DNA of 64,000 bases, from NCBI GenBank assembly GCA_025356335.1, contig JANXUF010000036.1:1-64000 (forward strand), read 5' to 3'. Below the pieces are notes generated by a model, which worked only from the letters and a program-made list of their open reading frames with translations, had not been told where the DNA came from and did not search any database. Of the stretch, positions 42,772-56,873 are shown in pieces. This stretch comes from Actinomycetes bacterium. GTDB taxonomy: Bacteria; Actinomycetota; Acidimicrobiia; Acidimicrobiales; Ilumatobacteraceae. Made by a program: the position numbers and the translations under genes. The number at the start of each line of letters is the position of its first letter. Position 1 is the first letter of the stretch.

Positions 42772-42807
42772 GACATCACCGTTTCGACATCACCGTTTCG
42801 ACATCAC
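42772..42807. repeat. 14-base tandem repeat, 2.6 copies
   Basis: GACATCACCGTTTC occurs at 42772-42785 and 42786-42799, followed by GACATCAC. It ends in the stop-codon region of the photolyase gene. Confidence 0.9.
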
Positions 42808-44339
42808 AGTGCTCCGCTGTCGAGCCGGCCGAGGATCTCGACGGCGTGGCTGCGCACGGCTGGAAGGTCGCTCAACCGACGCATCGCCGCGAGCGGCTGA
42901 GCCATACGGTGATTCGTCGAGAACGCAGACGCGTTGCGGGCGAGGAAGTCCCAGTAGAGCGTCGTGTACGGACACGCAGCCGGACCGACGCGTTGCTTCG
43001 GATCGAAGCGACACGACTGGCACGAGTCGCTCATCCGGTTGATGTACGCCCCGCCGGAGGCATACGGCTTGGTGGCCATCATGCCGCCGTCTGCGAACAG
43101 CGCCATTCCGATGACGTTGGGCAACATCACCCAGTCGGCGCCGTCGACGAAGCTCTCGCGCATCCATGCTGTCATCGCCGCAGGGTCGACACCGGCCGTC
43201 AGCGCGAGGTTGCCGAGCACCATCAAACGCTCGATGTGATGGGCATACCCGTGGTCATCGACGCTGCCGATCACATTGGCGACGCAGGCCATCTCTGTGG
43301 AGGCGAGGCCGGTGAAAGCCGGAGGAACCGGACGCCTGGCGCCGAGCGCGTTGCGTTGGCGGTACTCGGGCATCCACAACCAATAGACACCCCAGACGTA
43401 CTCGCGCCAACCGATCACCTGGCGGACGAAACCCTCGACCGAGTTCAGCGGCGCAACGCCACGTCGGTACGCGGACTCGGCAGCGTCGACGATCTCCGCC
43501 GGATGCAACAGTCCGATGTTCATCGACGACGCAAGCACCGAGTGAGCGAGTTTCCATTCTGCGCCGAGCATCGCGTCCTCATGCGGCCCGAACAGTGTCA
43601 GACCGTGATCGATGAACTCGTGCAGGCGGATCAACGCCTGCCGTCGCGTCACGGGCCACGTCCCGTCAGGATCGACGCCGAACGTCGTCGGCGGAAGCCG
43701 GTCGAGTACCGCCCGGTCGATGTCGTCGAGTTCGAACCGCTCGATCTCTGGCCAGCGCCGACCATCTTTCGGGGGCGGTTCGCGGTTGTCGTGGTCGAAG
43801 TTCCACTGACCACCGACGGGTTCGGGGCCGCCGCCGTTGTCGTCGATCAGCACGCCGAGCCGCCGTCGCTGCCAACGGTAGAAGTCCTCCATCGTCAACC
43901 GCTTGCGGCCGTCGGCCCAGCCGGCGAAATCGTCGTAGTGACAGAGGAACAGATCGTTGCGCACCAACTCGACGCCAAGCCGCTCGAGCATCATGCGCCC
44001 GTCCCAGCTCATCGGCTCCATGGCGATGACACGGCCGGGGGCGAACTCTTCGATGTGCTGCTGCATGCCACGTCCGAGTGTGCTTGCGCTGCGGTAGTCG
44101 ACCTCGAACCCTTCTTCCCGCAGTTCCGCTGCCAAGTGCTCCATCGCCGAGAGCACCAGATGCAGCCGTTGACGGTGCCATCGCCTGGAATTGATCAGCG
44201 TCGCGCTCTCGACGAACAGTACCCGGCACTCACCTGGCATCCGACCCGCAAGTGCACCTCGGGAGCGATCGAGTTGGTCGCCGAGCACCCACACGGTTGG
44301 GATCGGCACTCGCCCGGCACAGGCATCGCTTCTCGGCAC
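42804..44339 (-). CDS. Iron-sulfur photolyase/cryptochrome (prokaryotic 6-4 type)
   Basis: A 511-residue FAD photolyase-related protein. It begins [12 protein letters not shown] and has the conserved C-terminal half ([48 protein letters not shown]). Cysteines C352, C440, C443 and C456 match the 4Fe-4S ligand pattern known from Agrobacterium PhrB. Predicted to repair (6-4) photoproducts with light, or to act as a FeS-cryptochrome. GTG at 44339 is assumed; a GTG ten codons later is possible. Divergent from furA with an 88-base gap. Confidence 0.92.
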   Translation of the reverse strand: MPRSDACAGRVPIPTVWVLGDQLDRSRGALAGRMPGECRVLFVESATLINSRRWHRQRLHLVLSAMEHLAAELREEGFEVDYRSASTLGRGMQQHIEEFAPGRVIAMEPMSWDGRMMLERLGVELVRNDLFLCHYDDFAGWADGRKRLTMEDFYRWQRRRLGVLIDDNGGGPEPVGGQWNFDHDNREPPPKDGRRWPEIERFELDDIDRAVLDRLPPTTFGVDPDGTWPVTRRQALIRLHEFIDHGLTLFGPHEDAMLGAEWKLAHSVLASSMNIGLLHPAEIVDAAESAYRRGVAPLNSVEGFVRQVIGWREYVWGVYWLWMPEYRQRNALGARRPVPPAFTGLASTEMACVANVIGSVDDHGYAHHIERLMVLGNLALTAGVDPAAMTAWMRESFVDGADWVMLPNVIGMALFADGGMMATKPYASGGAYINRMSDSCQSCRFDPKQRVGPAACPYTTLYWDFLARNASAFSTNHRMAQPLAAMRRLSDLPAVRSHAVEILGRLDSGAL

Positions 44340-44383
44340 GGCGTCACGCTATCGAGGAGAGGCGTCCGATTGTCCGGTCTGCA

Positions 44384-44395
44384 TCCAATATTGGA
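44384..44395. promoter_or_regulatory. Palindrome over the furA promoter
   Basis: TCCAATATTGGA is a perfect 12-base palindrome. Its right half overlaps a TTGGAC -35-like hexamer (44391-44396); a possible -10 (CTAACG) follows 17 bases later, close to the furA ATG at 44428. A likely operator for FurA autoregulation. Confidence 0.5.
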
Positions 44396-44427
44396 CAGAG
44401 TCCAGAGTTGGTGCTAACGTCGTGCGG

Positions 44428-47174
<2,747 letters not shown>

Positions 47175-47188
47175 GCATCTTCAGTAGG

Positions 47189-47222
47189 TAGCGAGTAGCG
47201 AATAGCGAATAACGAATAGCGG
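47189..47222. repeat. 7-base tandem repeat after katG
   Basis: TAGCGAG, TAGCGAA, TAGCGAA, TAACGAA and TAGCGG follow each other without gaps, just before the katG terminator hairpin. A minisatellite type often seen between bacterial genes. Confidence 0.9.
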
Positions 47223-47257
47223 CCCGGTCGGAACCACCTGATGGCTTCGACTGGGCC
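47221..47257 (+). terminator. Stem-loop downstream of katG
   Basis: GGCCCGGTCG (47221-47230) and CGACTGGGCC (47248-47257) pair over ten bases, with one G-U in RNA and a 17-base loop. There is no U-run, so it may be a Rho-assisted terminator or a 3' stabiliser. Confidence 0.5.
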
Positions 47258-47351
47258 GCTTGCTGTCGCCCGTGGGCCGCAGCATCGTGCGCCGTCGCCC
47301 CTGCCGCTGCACCGCGAACGACAGATTCGGTATCTTTGTACGACGAAGAGC

Positions 47352-47513
47352 ATGACATCGGTCGGAATCCGAGAACTGCGCCAACGTGCACGCGATCTCC
47401 TACGCCCAGTCGAGGCCGGCGAGACGATCGAGATCACCGCCGGCAGCGTCACGCTGGCGCCTCAGATCGCACAGTCTGCGACCTGCGGCGCCGGCCTCGG
47501 CGTCTGCTCGTGA
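47352..47513 (+). pseudogene. Truncated antitoxin (Phd/VapB-type)
   Basis: A 53-residue frame starting MTSVGIRELRQRARDLLRPVEAGETIEIT, which is the standard N-terminus of Phd/YefM-type antitoxins. The following GRPVALLAP portion is damaged (AGSVTLAPQ), and the tail is unrelated sequence. A promoter-like GGTATCTTTGTACGACG lies upstream. No PIN-domain or other toxin gene follows, so this is a remnant. Confidence 0.6.
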
Positions 47514-47531
47514 CTGCTCCATGAACACGCT

Positions 47532-48248
47532 GTGACAGCGGACGAGGAGAGCGAGTGGCTGTATGTCAGTTGCGTTACGATCGAACGGATGCAACTGGAC
47601 CTCGGGCGGCGAACCGGCCAACTGCCGCCGCCGGACCCACGGGCCGCGTCCTCGCCTGTTCCATACGTCATCGCGCCGCCTGTTCGGCACGCCGTTGCTT
47701 CGCCAGTCGGCCCCAGGCGGCTGCGTCCGATCGGCTGGCTTCCGCCGCTTGTCGTCAGCGTCGTGTGGATCGCAGCGATCGCCGCGTCCGATCAACTCCA
47801 TGCCTCGTGGCCGGTGCGACGCGGCGCCCTGTTCATCCACCTCGTCTCGCTCATCGCCGGACTCGGGTCCGTGGTGGTCATCGACGTCTACGGCGCACTG
47901 TGGATTGCCGGGCGACGCCCGCTCGATCATCTCGTGCGGTTGGCAAACGATCTGCACGCCGTTATCTGGATCGGCCTCGCAGGGCTCGTCGGCTCAGGAA
48001 TGCTGCTGCGCCCGAACCTCTCGTCGACGCGAACGCGCATCAAACTGGCGCTCGTGCTGATCGCCGGACTCAACGGCCTGTGGGCAAAACGCCTGTCCAG
48101 GCAACTCGGCGATCAACCTCACGACCATTGGCGTTCCCCGTTCGACCGGCGTCTGCTCGCCAAGCTGCTTGCGTCCGGCATTGTCTCGCAGTTCGCATGG
48201 TGGGGAGCAACCGCAATCGGTTTCATCGCCACCACACACGGCCGCTGA
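47532..48248 (+). CDS. Integral membrane protein, unknown
   Basis: A 238-residue protein with a soluble Pro-rich head and about five membrane segments: LVVSVVWIAAIAA, LFIHLVSLIAGLGSVVVIDV, HAVIWIGLAGLVGSGMLL, IKLALVLIAGLNGLWA and a last one near IVSQFAWWGATAIGFIA. His/Asp residues inside segments 2 and 3 (LFIH, NDLH) recall heme- or copper-related membrane families such as CopD-like ones; not a firm assignment. ATG at 47589 is an alternative start. Confidence 0.65.
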   Translation: MTADEESEWLYVSCVTIERMQLDLGRRTGQLPPPDPRAASSPVPYVIAPPVRHAVASPVGPRRLRPIGWLPPLVVSVVWIAAIAASDQLHASWPVRRGALFIHLVSLIAGLGSVVVIDVYGALWIAGRRPLDHLVRLANDLHAVIWIGLAGLVGSGMLLRPNLSSTRTRIKLALVLIAGLNGLWAKRLSRQLGDQPHDHWRSPFDRRLLAKLLASGIVSQFAWWGATAIGFIATTHGR

Positions 48249-48398
48249 GCGGCCGGCCTTCGACAGCTCTGAGCATTCAGGTCCCCGCCTGCCGCCACCG
48301 ACCTCTGCGCGGACGGTTCTTGAGCCCCCTCCCCGTTCCCCGGGGATGTTCATGAAACGGCAGCATCCGCCGGCGACTGCTCGCGCCGTCGAGGGAGT

Positions 48399-49286
48399 TC
48401 AGGCGAGATCGTTGCGCCAGGAATGCTTCGGTGCGAAGCCGACGAGTTGCTTTGCTTTGTCGTTGGCATAGAACGTCTCGTAGCGGCCCATTGCTCGTCG
48501 GCGGGGCACGCCGGAGTAGAACTGCTCGTACACCTCGTCGCTCGTGATCCCGACCGACGTGTCGTCGTTCGACACATTGAAGACCTCGAACCCGAGGCCG
48601 TCGGTGCGCAGGCAGCAGTCGACCATCTGGCCGAGGTCGCGGGCATCGATGTAGGCGAAGATGTTTCGACGCCGCAGGCCGGGGTCGGCGACGAACGCCG
48701 GGAACTTGGTTGCGTACTCGTGCGGTTCGATCACGTTGTTGATGCGCAATCCGTAGATGTCGATCCCGGACCGCCGCTGGAACGAGCGGGCCGTCGCCTC
48801 GTTGACGACCTTCGACATGGCGTAGCTGTCGCTGGGAACTGTCGGGTGTTCCTCGTCGATCGGCACGTACTCGGGCCGGACTTCACCGTCGGCGAAACAG
48901 ATCCCATAGGTCGTCTCGGAGCTGGCAAAAATGACCTTGCGGATCCCCAACTTCACCGCCGCGTCGATGACGTTGTAGGTGCTGAGGGTGTTGATCCGAA
49001 ACGTCTCGTTATCGGGCCGGAAGAGGATCGCCGGGATGGCCGCGAAGTGGACGACAGCGTCGTAGCTGGGAACCCCGGTGCCAGGCTCGAGCTCATCGAA
49101 CCCGGCGTATGCCGACAGGGCGTTGAAAACCTGTCCGGCGTCAGTCAGATCGAGGCGCAAGTCGGCGACGCCCGGGTGACCGAGTGGTACGAGGTCGCCG
49201 TTGACCACGCGGTGGCCCTGCTCGACGAGATGTGCGATCGCATGACGACCTGCTTTGCCACTGCCACCGGTGAAGAACACTCGCAT
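48399..49286 (-). CDS. NAD-dependent epimerase/dehydratase
   Basis: A 295-residue extended SDR. ATG at 49286 (MRVFFTGGSGKAGRH) is the natural start; the frame runs far upstream without support. Tyr-Lys is in YAMSK and the Ser in IFASSETTYG. INNVIEPHEYATKFPAF and RRRNIFAYIDARDLG fit the UDP-sugar/uronate-dehydrogenase-like group. Divergent from the PQQ-propeller lipoprotein. Confidence 0.9.
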   Translation of the reverse strand: MRVFFTGGSGKAGRHAIAHLVEQGHRVVNGDLVPLGHPGVADLRLDLTDAGQVFNALSAYAGFDELEPGTGVPSYDAVVHFAAIPAILFRPDNETFRINTLSTYNVIDAAVKLGIRKVIFASSETTYGICFADGEVRPEYVPIDEEHPTVPSDSYAMSKVVNEATARSFQRRSGIDIYGLRINNVIEPHEYATKFPAFVADPGLRRRNIFAYIDARDLGQMVDCCLRTDGLGFEVFNVSNDDTSVGITSDEVYEQFYSGVPRRRAMGRYETFYANDKAKQLVGFAPKHSWRNDLA

Positions 49287-49397
49287 CTGCACGATGATAC
49301 GGAGCGGATCGAGTGGGCATGGTGTGTCAGCAGCCACGCAAGCCGGCGGTCCACGGCCCGCAGTAGCGGCGACCCGGTCCGTCGGGTACTTTCGAGC

Positions 49398-51035
49398 ATG
49401 ATCAGAACAGATCGCCCGCTGGCCCATACCAGACGCATCCGCTGGTCGACGGCGTTGCTGGCGGTCGCAGCGATCAGCTCGTGCTCGAGCAGTGCACGTT
49501 CGTCGAGTTCGACGACTTCGAGCAGTGCACGTACGACGAGTTCATCGAGTTCGACGACGCCGTCCGACAACGCCGGTCCTGGTTCGACGACGTCAGTGGT
49601 TGCCACAACGCTGTCCCTGACGGCAGAGTCGACGGCTCAGACACCAGCTGCTACCCAACCGGCTGCCACGGTCCCCTCGACCACAGGTCCGGCGAGCCCG
49701 ACAATTGCTGCGACTGCGGACACCACGTCGCCAGCCGCGCCTGGCACCGATTCGGTGCTGGGTTCAACTGCTGGCGCGCCGGTGCCGAGCTGGTTGACAT
49801 TCGGCTCGTCGAACGACCGCCGCAGCATCGTCGTTGCCGGCCCCGACGCACACACCATCGTCACCGCCTGGACGTCGCCATCGCTGGACGGCATCGTCTA
49901 CGGCCAGGCGCTCGTCGCCGGTCAGCGTGTGTTCGTTTCGACCGGGGGTGATTCGGTCGTGGCGTTGTCAGCTGCCGACGGCAGTGTCGCCTGGAGCACC
50001 AACCTCGGCAAGCCGGTACCGAAGTCCGCATTGCCGTGCGGCAACATCGACTTGACAGGCATCACCAGCACCGCCGTCATCGATCCGAGCGGTACGACGA
50101 TCTACGTGGTCGACTTCGTGCTCCCCGGCCACCACGAACTCGTCGCACTGGACACGTCGAACGGAGCGATCCGCTGGCGACATCCGATCGATCCGCCGGG
50201 CCTCAGCCCGCTGGTCGAACAACAGCGCTCAGCCCTCTCATTGATCAACGGGCGTGTCTACGTGCCGTTCGGCGGGTTGTTCGGCGACTGCGGGCCGTAC
50301 AAAGGTTCCGTCGTGTCACTCGCAGCCGACGGCTCCGGCGACACCTCCTCGTGGATCGTCCCGACGGCGCGCCAAGGCGGCTTGTGGGCGCCGTCCGGTC
50401 TGTCTGGCGACACCAACGGAAACCTGTTCGCCGCCATCGGCAACGCGGCATCATCCGATCCGAACAACTTCGACTACGGCAACGCGGTCGTACGCCTCGG
50501 CCCCGATCTCGTACTCGGCGACTACTGGGCGCCCGCCGATTGGGCTGCGCTCAGCGACGCCGACAAGGACCTCGGCTCGCAGGGTCCGATACCGCTCGAT
50601 GCATCTCACTTGTTCGTCGCCAGCAAGGGCGGCATCGCCTACGTACTGTCGTCCGACAACCTCGGCAAGGTCGGCGGGGAGACGAGCAGGCTGCAACTGT
50701 GCCGTTCGGCGTTCGGAGGAGCAGCCACGGACGGCTCGCTCGTCGTCACCGGCTGCAGCGACGGGTTGGCGGCGGCGATGTTCTCCGCCGATGGCACGCT
50801 GCACGCAGCGTGGCGGGATTCGGGAGCGCAGAGCGGCGCCCCGGTGATCGCCGGCACCACGGTGTGGATCACGTACACCAACGGTCACACGAAAGCGATC
50901 GATCTCCACTCCGGGACCGTGATCGCCGACCGCACCGTCGCCGGCTCACTCAAGGGATTCCCTGAGACCACCGTGACGCCGACCGCCGTCTATGTCACCG
51001 GCTCGACAAGCGTGACGGCATTTGCGGCAAGCTGA
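49398..51035 (+). CDS. PQQ-binding-like beta-propeller lipoprotein
   Basis: A 545-residue exported protein. Signal peptide with lipobox ISSC near residue 30 is followed by a low-complexity Ser/Thr/Ala linker of about 100 residues. The propeller blades carry repeated WST/AADGSVAW-type motifs (ALSAADGSVAWSTNLG, ALDTSNGAIRWRHP, SLAADGSGDTSSW). No PQQ-enzyme catalytic motif is visible, so a structural or binding role at the cell surface is more likely than dehydrogenase activity. Confidence 0.82.
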   Translation: MIRTDRPLAHTRRIRWSTALLAVAAISSCSSSARSSSSTTSSSARTTSSSSSTTPSDNAGPGSTTSVVATTLSLTAESTAQTPAATQPAATVPSTTGPASPTIAATADTTSPAAPGTDSVLGSTAGAPVPSWLTFGSSNDRRSIVVAGPDAHTIVTAWTSPSLDGIVYGQALVAGQRVFVSTGGDSVVALSAADGSVAWSTNLGKPVPKSALPCGNIDLTGITSTAVIDPSGTTIYVVDFVLPGHHELVALDTSNGAIRWRHPIDPPGLSPLVEQQRSALSLINGRVYVPFGGLFGDCGPYKGSVVSLAADGSGDTSSWIVPTARQGGLWAPSGLSGDTNGNLFAAIGNAASSDPNNFDYGNAVVRLGPDLVLGDYWAPADWAALSDADKDLGSQGPIPLDASHLFVASKGGIAYVLSSDNLGKVGGETSRLQLCRSAFGGAATDGSLVVTGCSDGLAAAMFSADGTLHAAWRDSGAQSGAPVIAGTTVWITYTNGHTKAIDLHSGTVIADRTVAGSLKGFPETTVTPTAVYVTGSTSVTAFAAS

Positions 51036-51140
51036 CTTCGCCATCACATCACGTCGAACGCCGGGAGCGCTGTCTTCCTGACGACGTCGCAGACCAAGCA
51101 CAACGAGCACGATTCGCTCGGCGGCGAATCGTCGATGGTG

Positions 51141-51200
51141 TCGATGCACTTCCGACCCAAGGCCGCGACGGGTCGATGCACTTCCGACCCTGGCCGCGAT
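51141..51200. repeat. 28-base direct repeat
   Basis: TCGATGCACTTCCGACCC followed by nearly the same ten bases occurs at 51141-51168 and 51173-51200. It lies in the 286-base gap between the convergent lipoprotein and HNH genes; nothing else is recognisable in that gap. Confidence 0.85.
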
Positions 51201-51321
51201 GACGTTCGCTGCGATCAGTCCGCCAGGCTTCACGACCCGACCTCTTCGTGGCGCCGATCGGGCGCGACGATGCACTTGCCGCTTGCAGACAAAAGAACTC
51301 GCCGTTTCGATGAGTGGCCGG

Positions 51322-52512
51322 CTATCCCGGTGGGGACGTCGTATTCGGGGAGAAGGTCGGTCGTGGATGGCTCGTCATCGCAACGCCGTCCGGCCGAATG
51401 ACCTCGAGGTCGCCATTCGGGAGCAGTGACACACGCCAGCACGGTTGGTGGATCATGTGATGATGGCGGCTGCAGAGTAGACAACCGTTCTCGTAGCTGG
51501 TCGGTCCGTGGTCGACTCGGCGCACGACATGATGGGCGTCGCACCACCTCGGCGGGCGGTCGCACCCGGGAAAGCGGCAGCCGCCGTCACGTGTCACGAT
51601 TGCTCGGAAGACAGGAAACGGAAAGCTCTTCATGCCGACGCCGTAGTCGAGTACGTGGTTGTACTCGGAACGGGTGACGCGATGGAAGAGTGCATCGCAC
51701 ATCCAAGCCCGTGCCGCGCACGGATCGACGGGCCGACCGTCAGGCGTAGAAGCGTACGGCTTGCCATCGAGACCGGCTTCGATGACGATCTCGACATGCG
51801 GGCGGTGCCGGGGCGTGCCGGTCTTGTCGTGATTCTTGTTGAAGAAGGCGAGCACCTCGAAGAAGGCGTCGCCGCGCTTGCGAGCGGCGTTGCGCTCGTC
51901 GGACGGGCCGTCCCAACGGGTTGCCGTCGCAATCGCCCGCTCCAACTCTTCAGCGCCGGCGGCGTCGAGGCCGAACGACCCGGTCGAGGAACCATCTGGC
52001 AACCGATGATGGTTCAATTCACGCGGACGTGGTTCGGGCTCTGGCTTGTCGAAAATCGCCTCTGCGCACCGTCGCCACTTCGCCATGTACACGGCGCCGT
52101 GGGTGATCGGGAGTGACGCCATCTGCTCGACGACATCGTTCTGCTGCTCGTCGAGGAACGGCTCGAGGTCCTTGGGGACCTGAGCGCGGATCATCGAGAT
52201 CTGGCTCGTGGATAGTACCGAGGTGGTCGCCGCTTCGGCGATCGACAGAAAGCGATCAAGGAACCGCCCCGACTCGACGAACCTCCCGGCGTCGGTGGCA
52301 GTCATTCGGCAGTGCGTCTGCAGCCACTGTTTCATCGAGACAGAACCATCGAGCGCCCACATCTGCCCCGCTTCGAGCCGAGCGGCAGCCAACCCCAAGC
52401 TCGCTTCTGCACGTTGGTGAGCAGCGACGTGCTCGATGAATTCCTCCAACGTCAACGACGTGCACGGCGACGATACGTCGTCGAGGAAGGAGACCGCTGA
52501 CATGGCAGTCAT
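51322..52512 (-). CDS. DUF222/HNH endonuclease domain protein
   Basis: A 396-residue protein of the abundant actinobacterial DUF222-HNH group. DUF222 spans about residues 20-290. The C-terminal zinc-supported HNH motif is CRFPGCDRPPRWCDAHHVVR, then GCLLCSRHHHMIH. ATG at 52512 is assumed, with another at 52503. These genes are multi-copy in many actinobacteria and may derive from mobile or intein-like elements. Confidence 0.9.
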   Translation of the reverse strand: MTAMSAVSFLDDVSSPCTSLTLEEFIEHVAAHQRAEASLGLAAARLEAGQMWALDGSVSMKQWLQTHCRMTATDAGRFVESGRFLDRFLSIAEAATTSVLSTSQISMIRAQVPKDLEPFLDEQQNDVVEQMASLPITHGAVYMAKWRRCAEAIFDKPEPEPRPRELNHHRLPDGSSTGSFGLDAAGAEELERAIATATRWDGPSDERNAARKRGDAFFEVLAFFNKNHDKTGTPRHRPHVEIVIEAGLDGKPYASTPDGRPVDPCAARAWMCDALFHRVTRSEYNHVLDYGVGMKSFPFPVFRAIVTRDGGCRFPGCDRPPRWCDAHHVVRRVDHGPTSYENGCLLCSRHHHMIHQPCWRVSLLPNGDLEVIRPDGVAMTSHPRPTFSPNTTSPPG

Positions 52513-52804
52513 CGTACATGTGTTCGTAACCGAGCGCCACGCCAGACGGAGGGATTCATCGTCCTCGCCGTTCGTCACGGCTTCAACGGCGCGATCAAGG
52601 CCACGAGGGTCTTGAGAAGCTGAGCGAGCCTCAAGCGATCGACGCCGAGCATTCGTCGCGGCCATATCATCCTGGACCGACTGCGCCATGCAGGCCCGCT
52701 GCGCAACTCCGTCGGTGAAACGCCCACACGCTCGCGCAACCGCAACCGTGCTGCGCCCGGTCACCCCAATTCCGCCGACGCGGAATGCGCGTGACCGCAA
52801 CCGT

Positions 52805-53048
52805 TCAGTAGGAGATCGAGCAGAGGGTTCCGGTTCCTCCGCCTACGGCTATCGCGTCTACGGAGATGGAGATGCCTTTCGGGCTCGCGAGGAAGGCGAT
52901 TACCCAGGCAACTTCGCTGGCGTCCACCAACCTGTTGATGGACGCTGCCTGCGCTGTTCCGCTTTACCTCCTGCAGCGACAGGCCGCTCCGCTGTGCCTC
53001 TGCCGCCAGCGATTCGCTGATCGGCTCTAACTCCTCAGGCGAGATCCC
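52805..53048 (-). pseudogene. C-terminal fragment of an SDR, frameshifted
   Basis: The minus strand reads ISPEELEPISESLAAEAQRS and QEVKRNSAGSV in one frame, then, one base shifted, RLVDASEVAWVIAFLASP and ISVDAIAVGGGTG to a stop at 52805. This is the end of an SDR (the AWVIAFLAS / VDAIAVGGG pattern). The Rossmann part and active site are missing. It follows directly after the truncated DUF3237 stop in the same strand. Confidence 0.7.
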
Positions 53049-53345
53049 CTATCTCAGCTCGTACCAGTCGTAGTGGGCGAGTTTCAGATCACTGAGGCCG
53101 CTCTTGCCGACGGCCTGGATGGCGTTGAGCCACAGGTAGCGCTCGTCGCCCGTCTCGAAGATCGGTGTCACGTAGGCGGGTGTCGTGCCGACGCGGCCGG
53201 TGGCGTCCGTTCGGCCCTTGTACTGCACGTAGATCAGCGCACCGTCGTGCGTCTCCAGCAGTGCCCGCACGTCGATGGTCCCGACGCCACCGACGACGGT
53301 GACCCAGTCGGCGGCTGATCTGCCGGCCAGCGTGGCGTCGCCGTC
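53049..53345 (-). pseudogene. Truncated DUF3237 gene
   Basis: The frame encodes DATLAGRSAADWVTVVGG, DVRALLETHDGALIYVQYKG, FETGDERYLWLNAIQAVG and a normal C-terminus (DWYELR). About 45 N-terminal residues of the family are absent and the upstream sequence passes into another gene remnant. Related to the intact gene at 41641. Confidence 0.7.
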
Positions 53346-53436
53346 AGCGGGGCGATGAGGATCGCCGACACGGCTGCCAGCGCTCCGGCGAGGTTGCCGC
53401 CGAGCAGCAATTCATCGTGCGGGCCATGGGACGCAG

Positions 53437-54072
53437 CTCGACCTGGCAGACAGCGCGTCGATCGGAACGTTCATCGGTGCGTGGCGTGGGCGACTCGACA
53501 TCCTCGTGAACAATGCCGGCGTCATGGCTCTCCCGTCCCTCGAGGTGACCGCTCGCGGCTGGGAGATGCAGTTTGCCACCAACTTCTTGGGCCACTTCCA
53601 GTTGACCGTCGGATTGCGGTCCGCCCTTGGCCGCTCTGGTGGCGGCCGTGTCGTTTCGGTGGGCTCGAGCGGCCGCTTGTTCTCACCCGTGGTGTTCGAC
53701 GACTTGCACTTCGCTTTCCCGCAGTCCGCGACCGCGCTGTTGTCGGTCGCCCTGTCCAACCTGTGGGCCGGCGACGGGACCACATCGTACGCCTTGAACC
53801 CCGGTGCGATTCCCACCAACCTCCAGCGGCACACCGGCGGCCTGCAGACCCCGCCGGCGCGACGCAAGACGGTCGCCCAGGGTGCAGCAACGTCAATCCC
53901 CCTGGCGGTCAGCCCTCTCCTCGAAGGCGCCGGCGGACGATACTTCGAAGATTGCGACGAGGCCGCGACGGTCGATCGTCGTGCTGCCGAAGCTACCGGT
54001 GTCGCGCCGTACGCTCTGGATGCCGACATCGCCGACAGACTCTGGAACGTCGCGGCGATGTTGATCGGTTGA
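53437..54072 (+). pseudogene. SDR gene remnant lacking cofactor motif and YxxxK
   Basis: The frame starts within LDLADSASIGTFIGAWRG, LDILVNNAGVM, and ends with a normal C-terminus (GRYFEDCDEAATVDRR). The TGxxxGIG region is missing, and between FDDLHFAF and ATALLSVALSN about ten codons that should hold the YxxxK motif are deleted (FAFPQSATALL). It cannot be a working dehydrogenase. Relatives are the retinol-dehydrogenase-like SDRs. Confidence 0.75.
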
Positions 54073-54235
54073 CGCCAGCAGGGCGGCATCGACCGCGAGG
54101 TCAGGCTCCAGACACAAGCAGCTCAGTCGATCGCTGATGCTGTCGGCCCGGTCGCATTCGCGGCAGCGGGCCGCGGCCGGACCCTGCAGACGCGGCCGCG
54201 ACCATTGCCGACCGACGGGCCCAGACGTCAACCCC

Positions 54236-56021
<1,786 letters not shown>

Positions 56022-56140
56022 GTTGTTCTCCTCATCGGTGCGGTGATGCCGACACCACGATGTACCGATCCACTTCGAGGAGCATCGGTCAGATGACTTT
56101 GCGGTCGGCTGGGCGATGGCAGTCCTGCTTCGCCCGCTCG

Positions 56141-56866
56141 TCAAGCACCGATCCAGCGGATCAAGATCCAGATGAGCGTCGTTCCGGCGATCGTCATGAG
56201 GAGTGTCAGCGCCGATGGGTGGTTGGCATGCGCTTCAGAGAGGATGTCGCTCGCTCCGATGTAAAGCAGGAAGCCGGCGAACAGCCCGAGGTACACCAGC
56301 AGCCCCGACGCAGGGAGCGTGAACAGCAATGTACTGGCCGCGCCGAGGACCGGCGCGATGGCATCGAGCAGCAACAGTCGCAACGAACGCCCGCGACTGT
56401 TGCCGTTCGTCAGCATGAGCGCCACCGTGTTGAGACCATCGGCGAAGTCGTGACCGATGACAGCGAGACCGACTGCGGCTCCGACGCTGCGGTTGACTTG
56501 AAAGGCCAGTCCGATGGCAACGCCGTCGGCGAAGCTGTGGCCGGCGAGAGCGATAGCGCTCGCAAGTCCCACACCGGGATGGCGGCGGGCGTATTCGTGT
56601 TCGTGAGCATCGTGGATGAGGATCGACTTTTCGACGACGTGAAAGCCCAGGAAACCAACGGCGAGTGCGACCATCGAATGGTCGGAAGCGATTCCCGTCC
56701 TGTCGGCCAATCGGACGATTTCCGGGAGCACGTCGAACGCAACGACGCCGAGGAGTACCCCTGCCGTAAATCCCAGAACGAGGTGCAATCGGTCCCTATT
56801 CCGGAGCGCAACGAGTCCACCCACCAACGTCGAGGCGAATGTGGTCATGGCGAGCAGGATGACCAC
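56141..56866 (-). CDS. ZIP-family metal transporter
   Basis: A 241-residue inner-membrane protein with about seven or eight segments. The metal-binding helices carry LAGHSFADGVAIGLAF and IGHDFADGLNTVAL, the hallmark His/Asp pairs of ZIP transporters. GTG at 56866 starts the frame (ATG at 56848 is an alternative). Likely imports zinc or another divalent metal. Confidence 0.92.
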   Translation of the reverse strand: MVILLAMTTFASTLVGGLVALRNRDRLHLVLGFTAGVLLGVVAFDVLPEIVRLADRTGIASDHSMVALAVGFLGFHVVEKSILIHDAHEHEYARRHPGVGLASAIALAGHSFADGVAIGLAFQVNRSVGAAVGLAVIGHDFADGLNTVALMLTNGNSRGRSLRLLLLDAIAPVLGAASTLLFTLPASGLLVYLGLFAGFLLYIGASDILSEAHANHPSALTLLMTIAGTTLIWILIRWIGA

Positions 56867-56873
56867 AGCGGTC

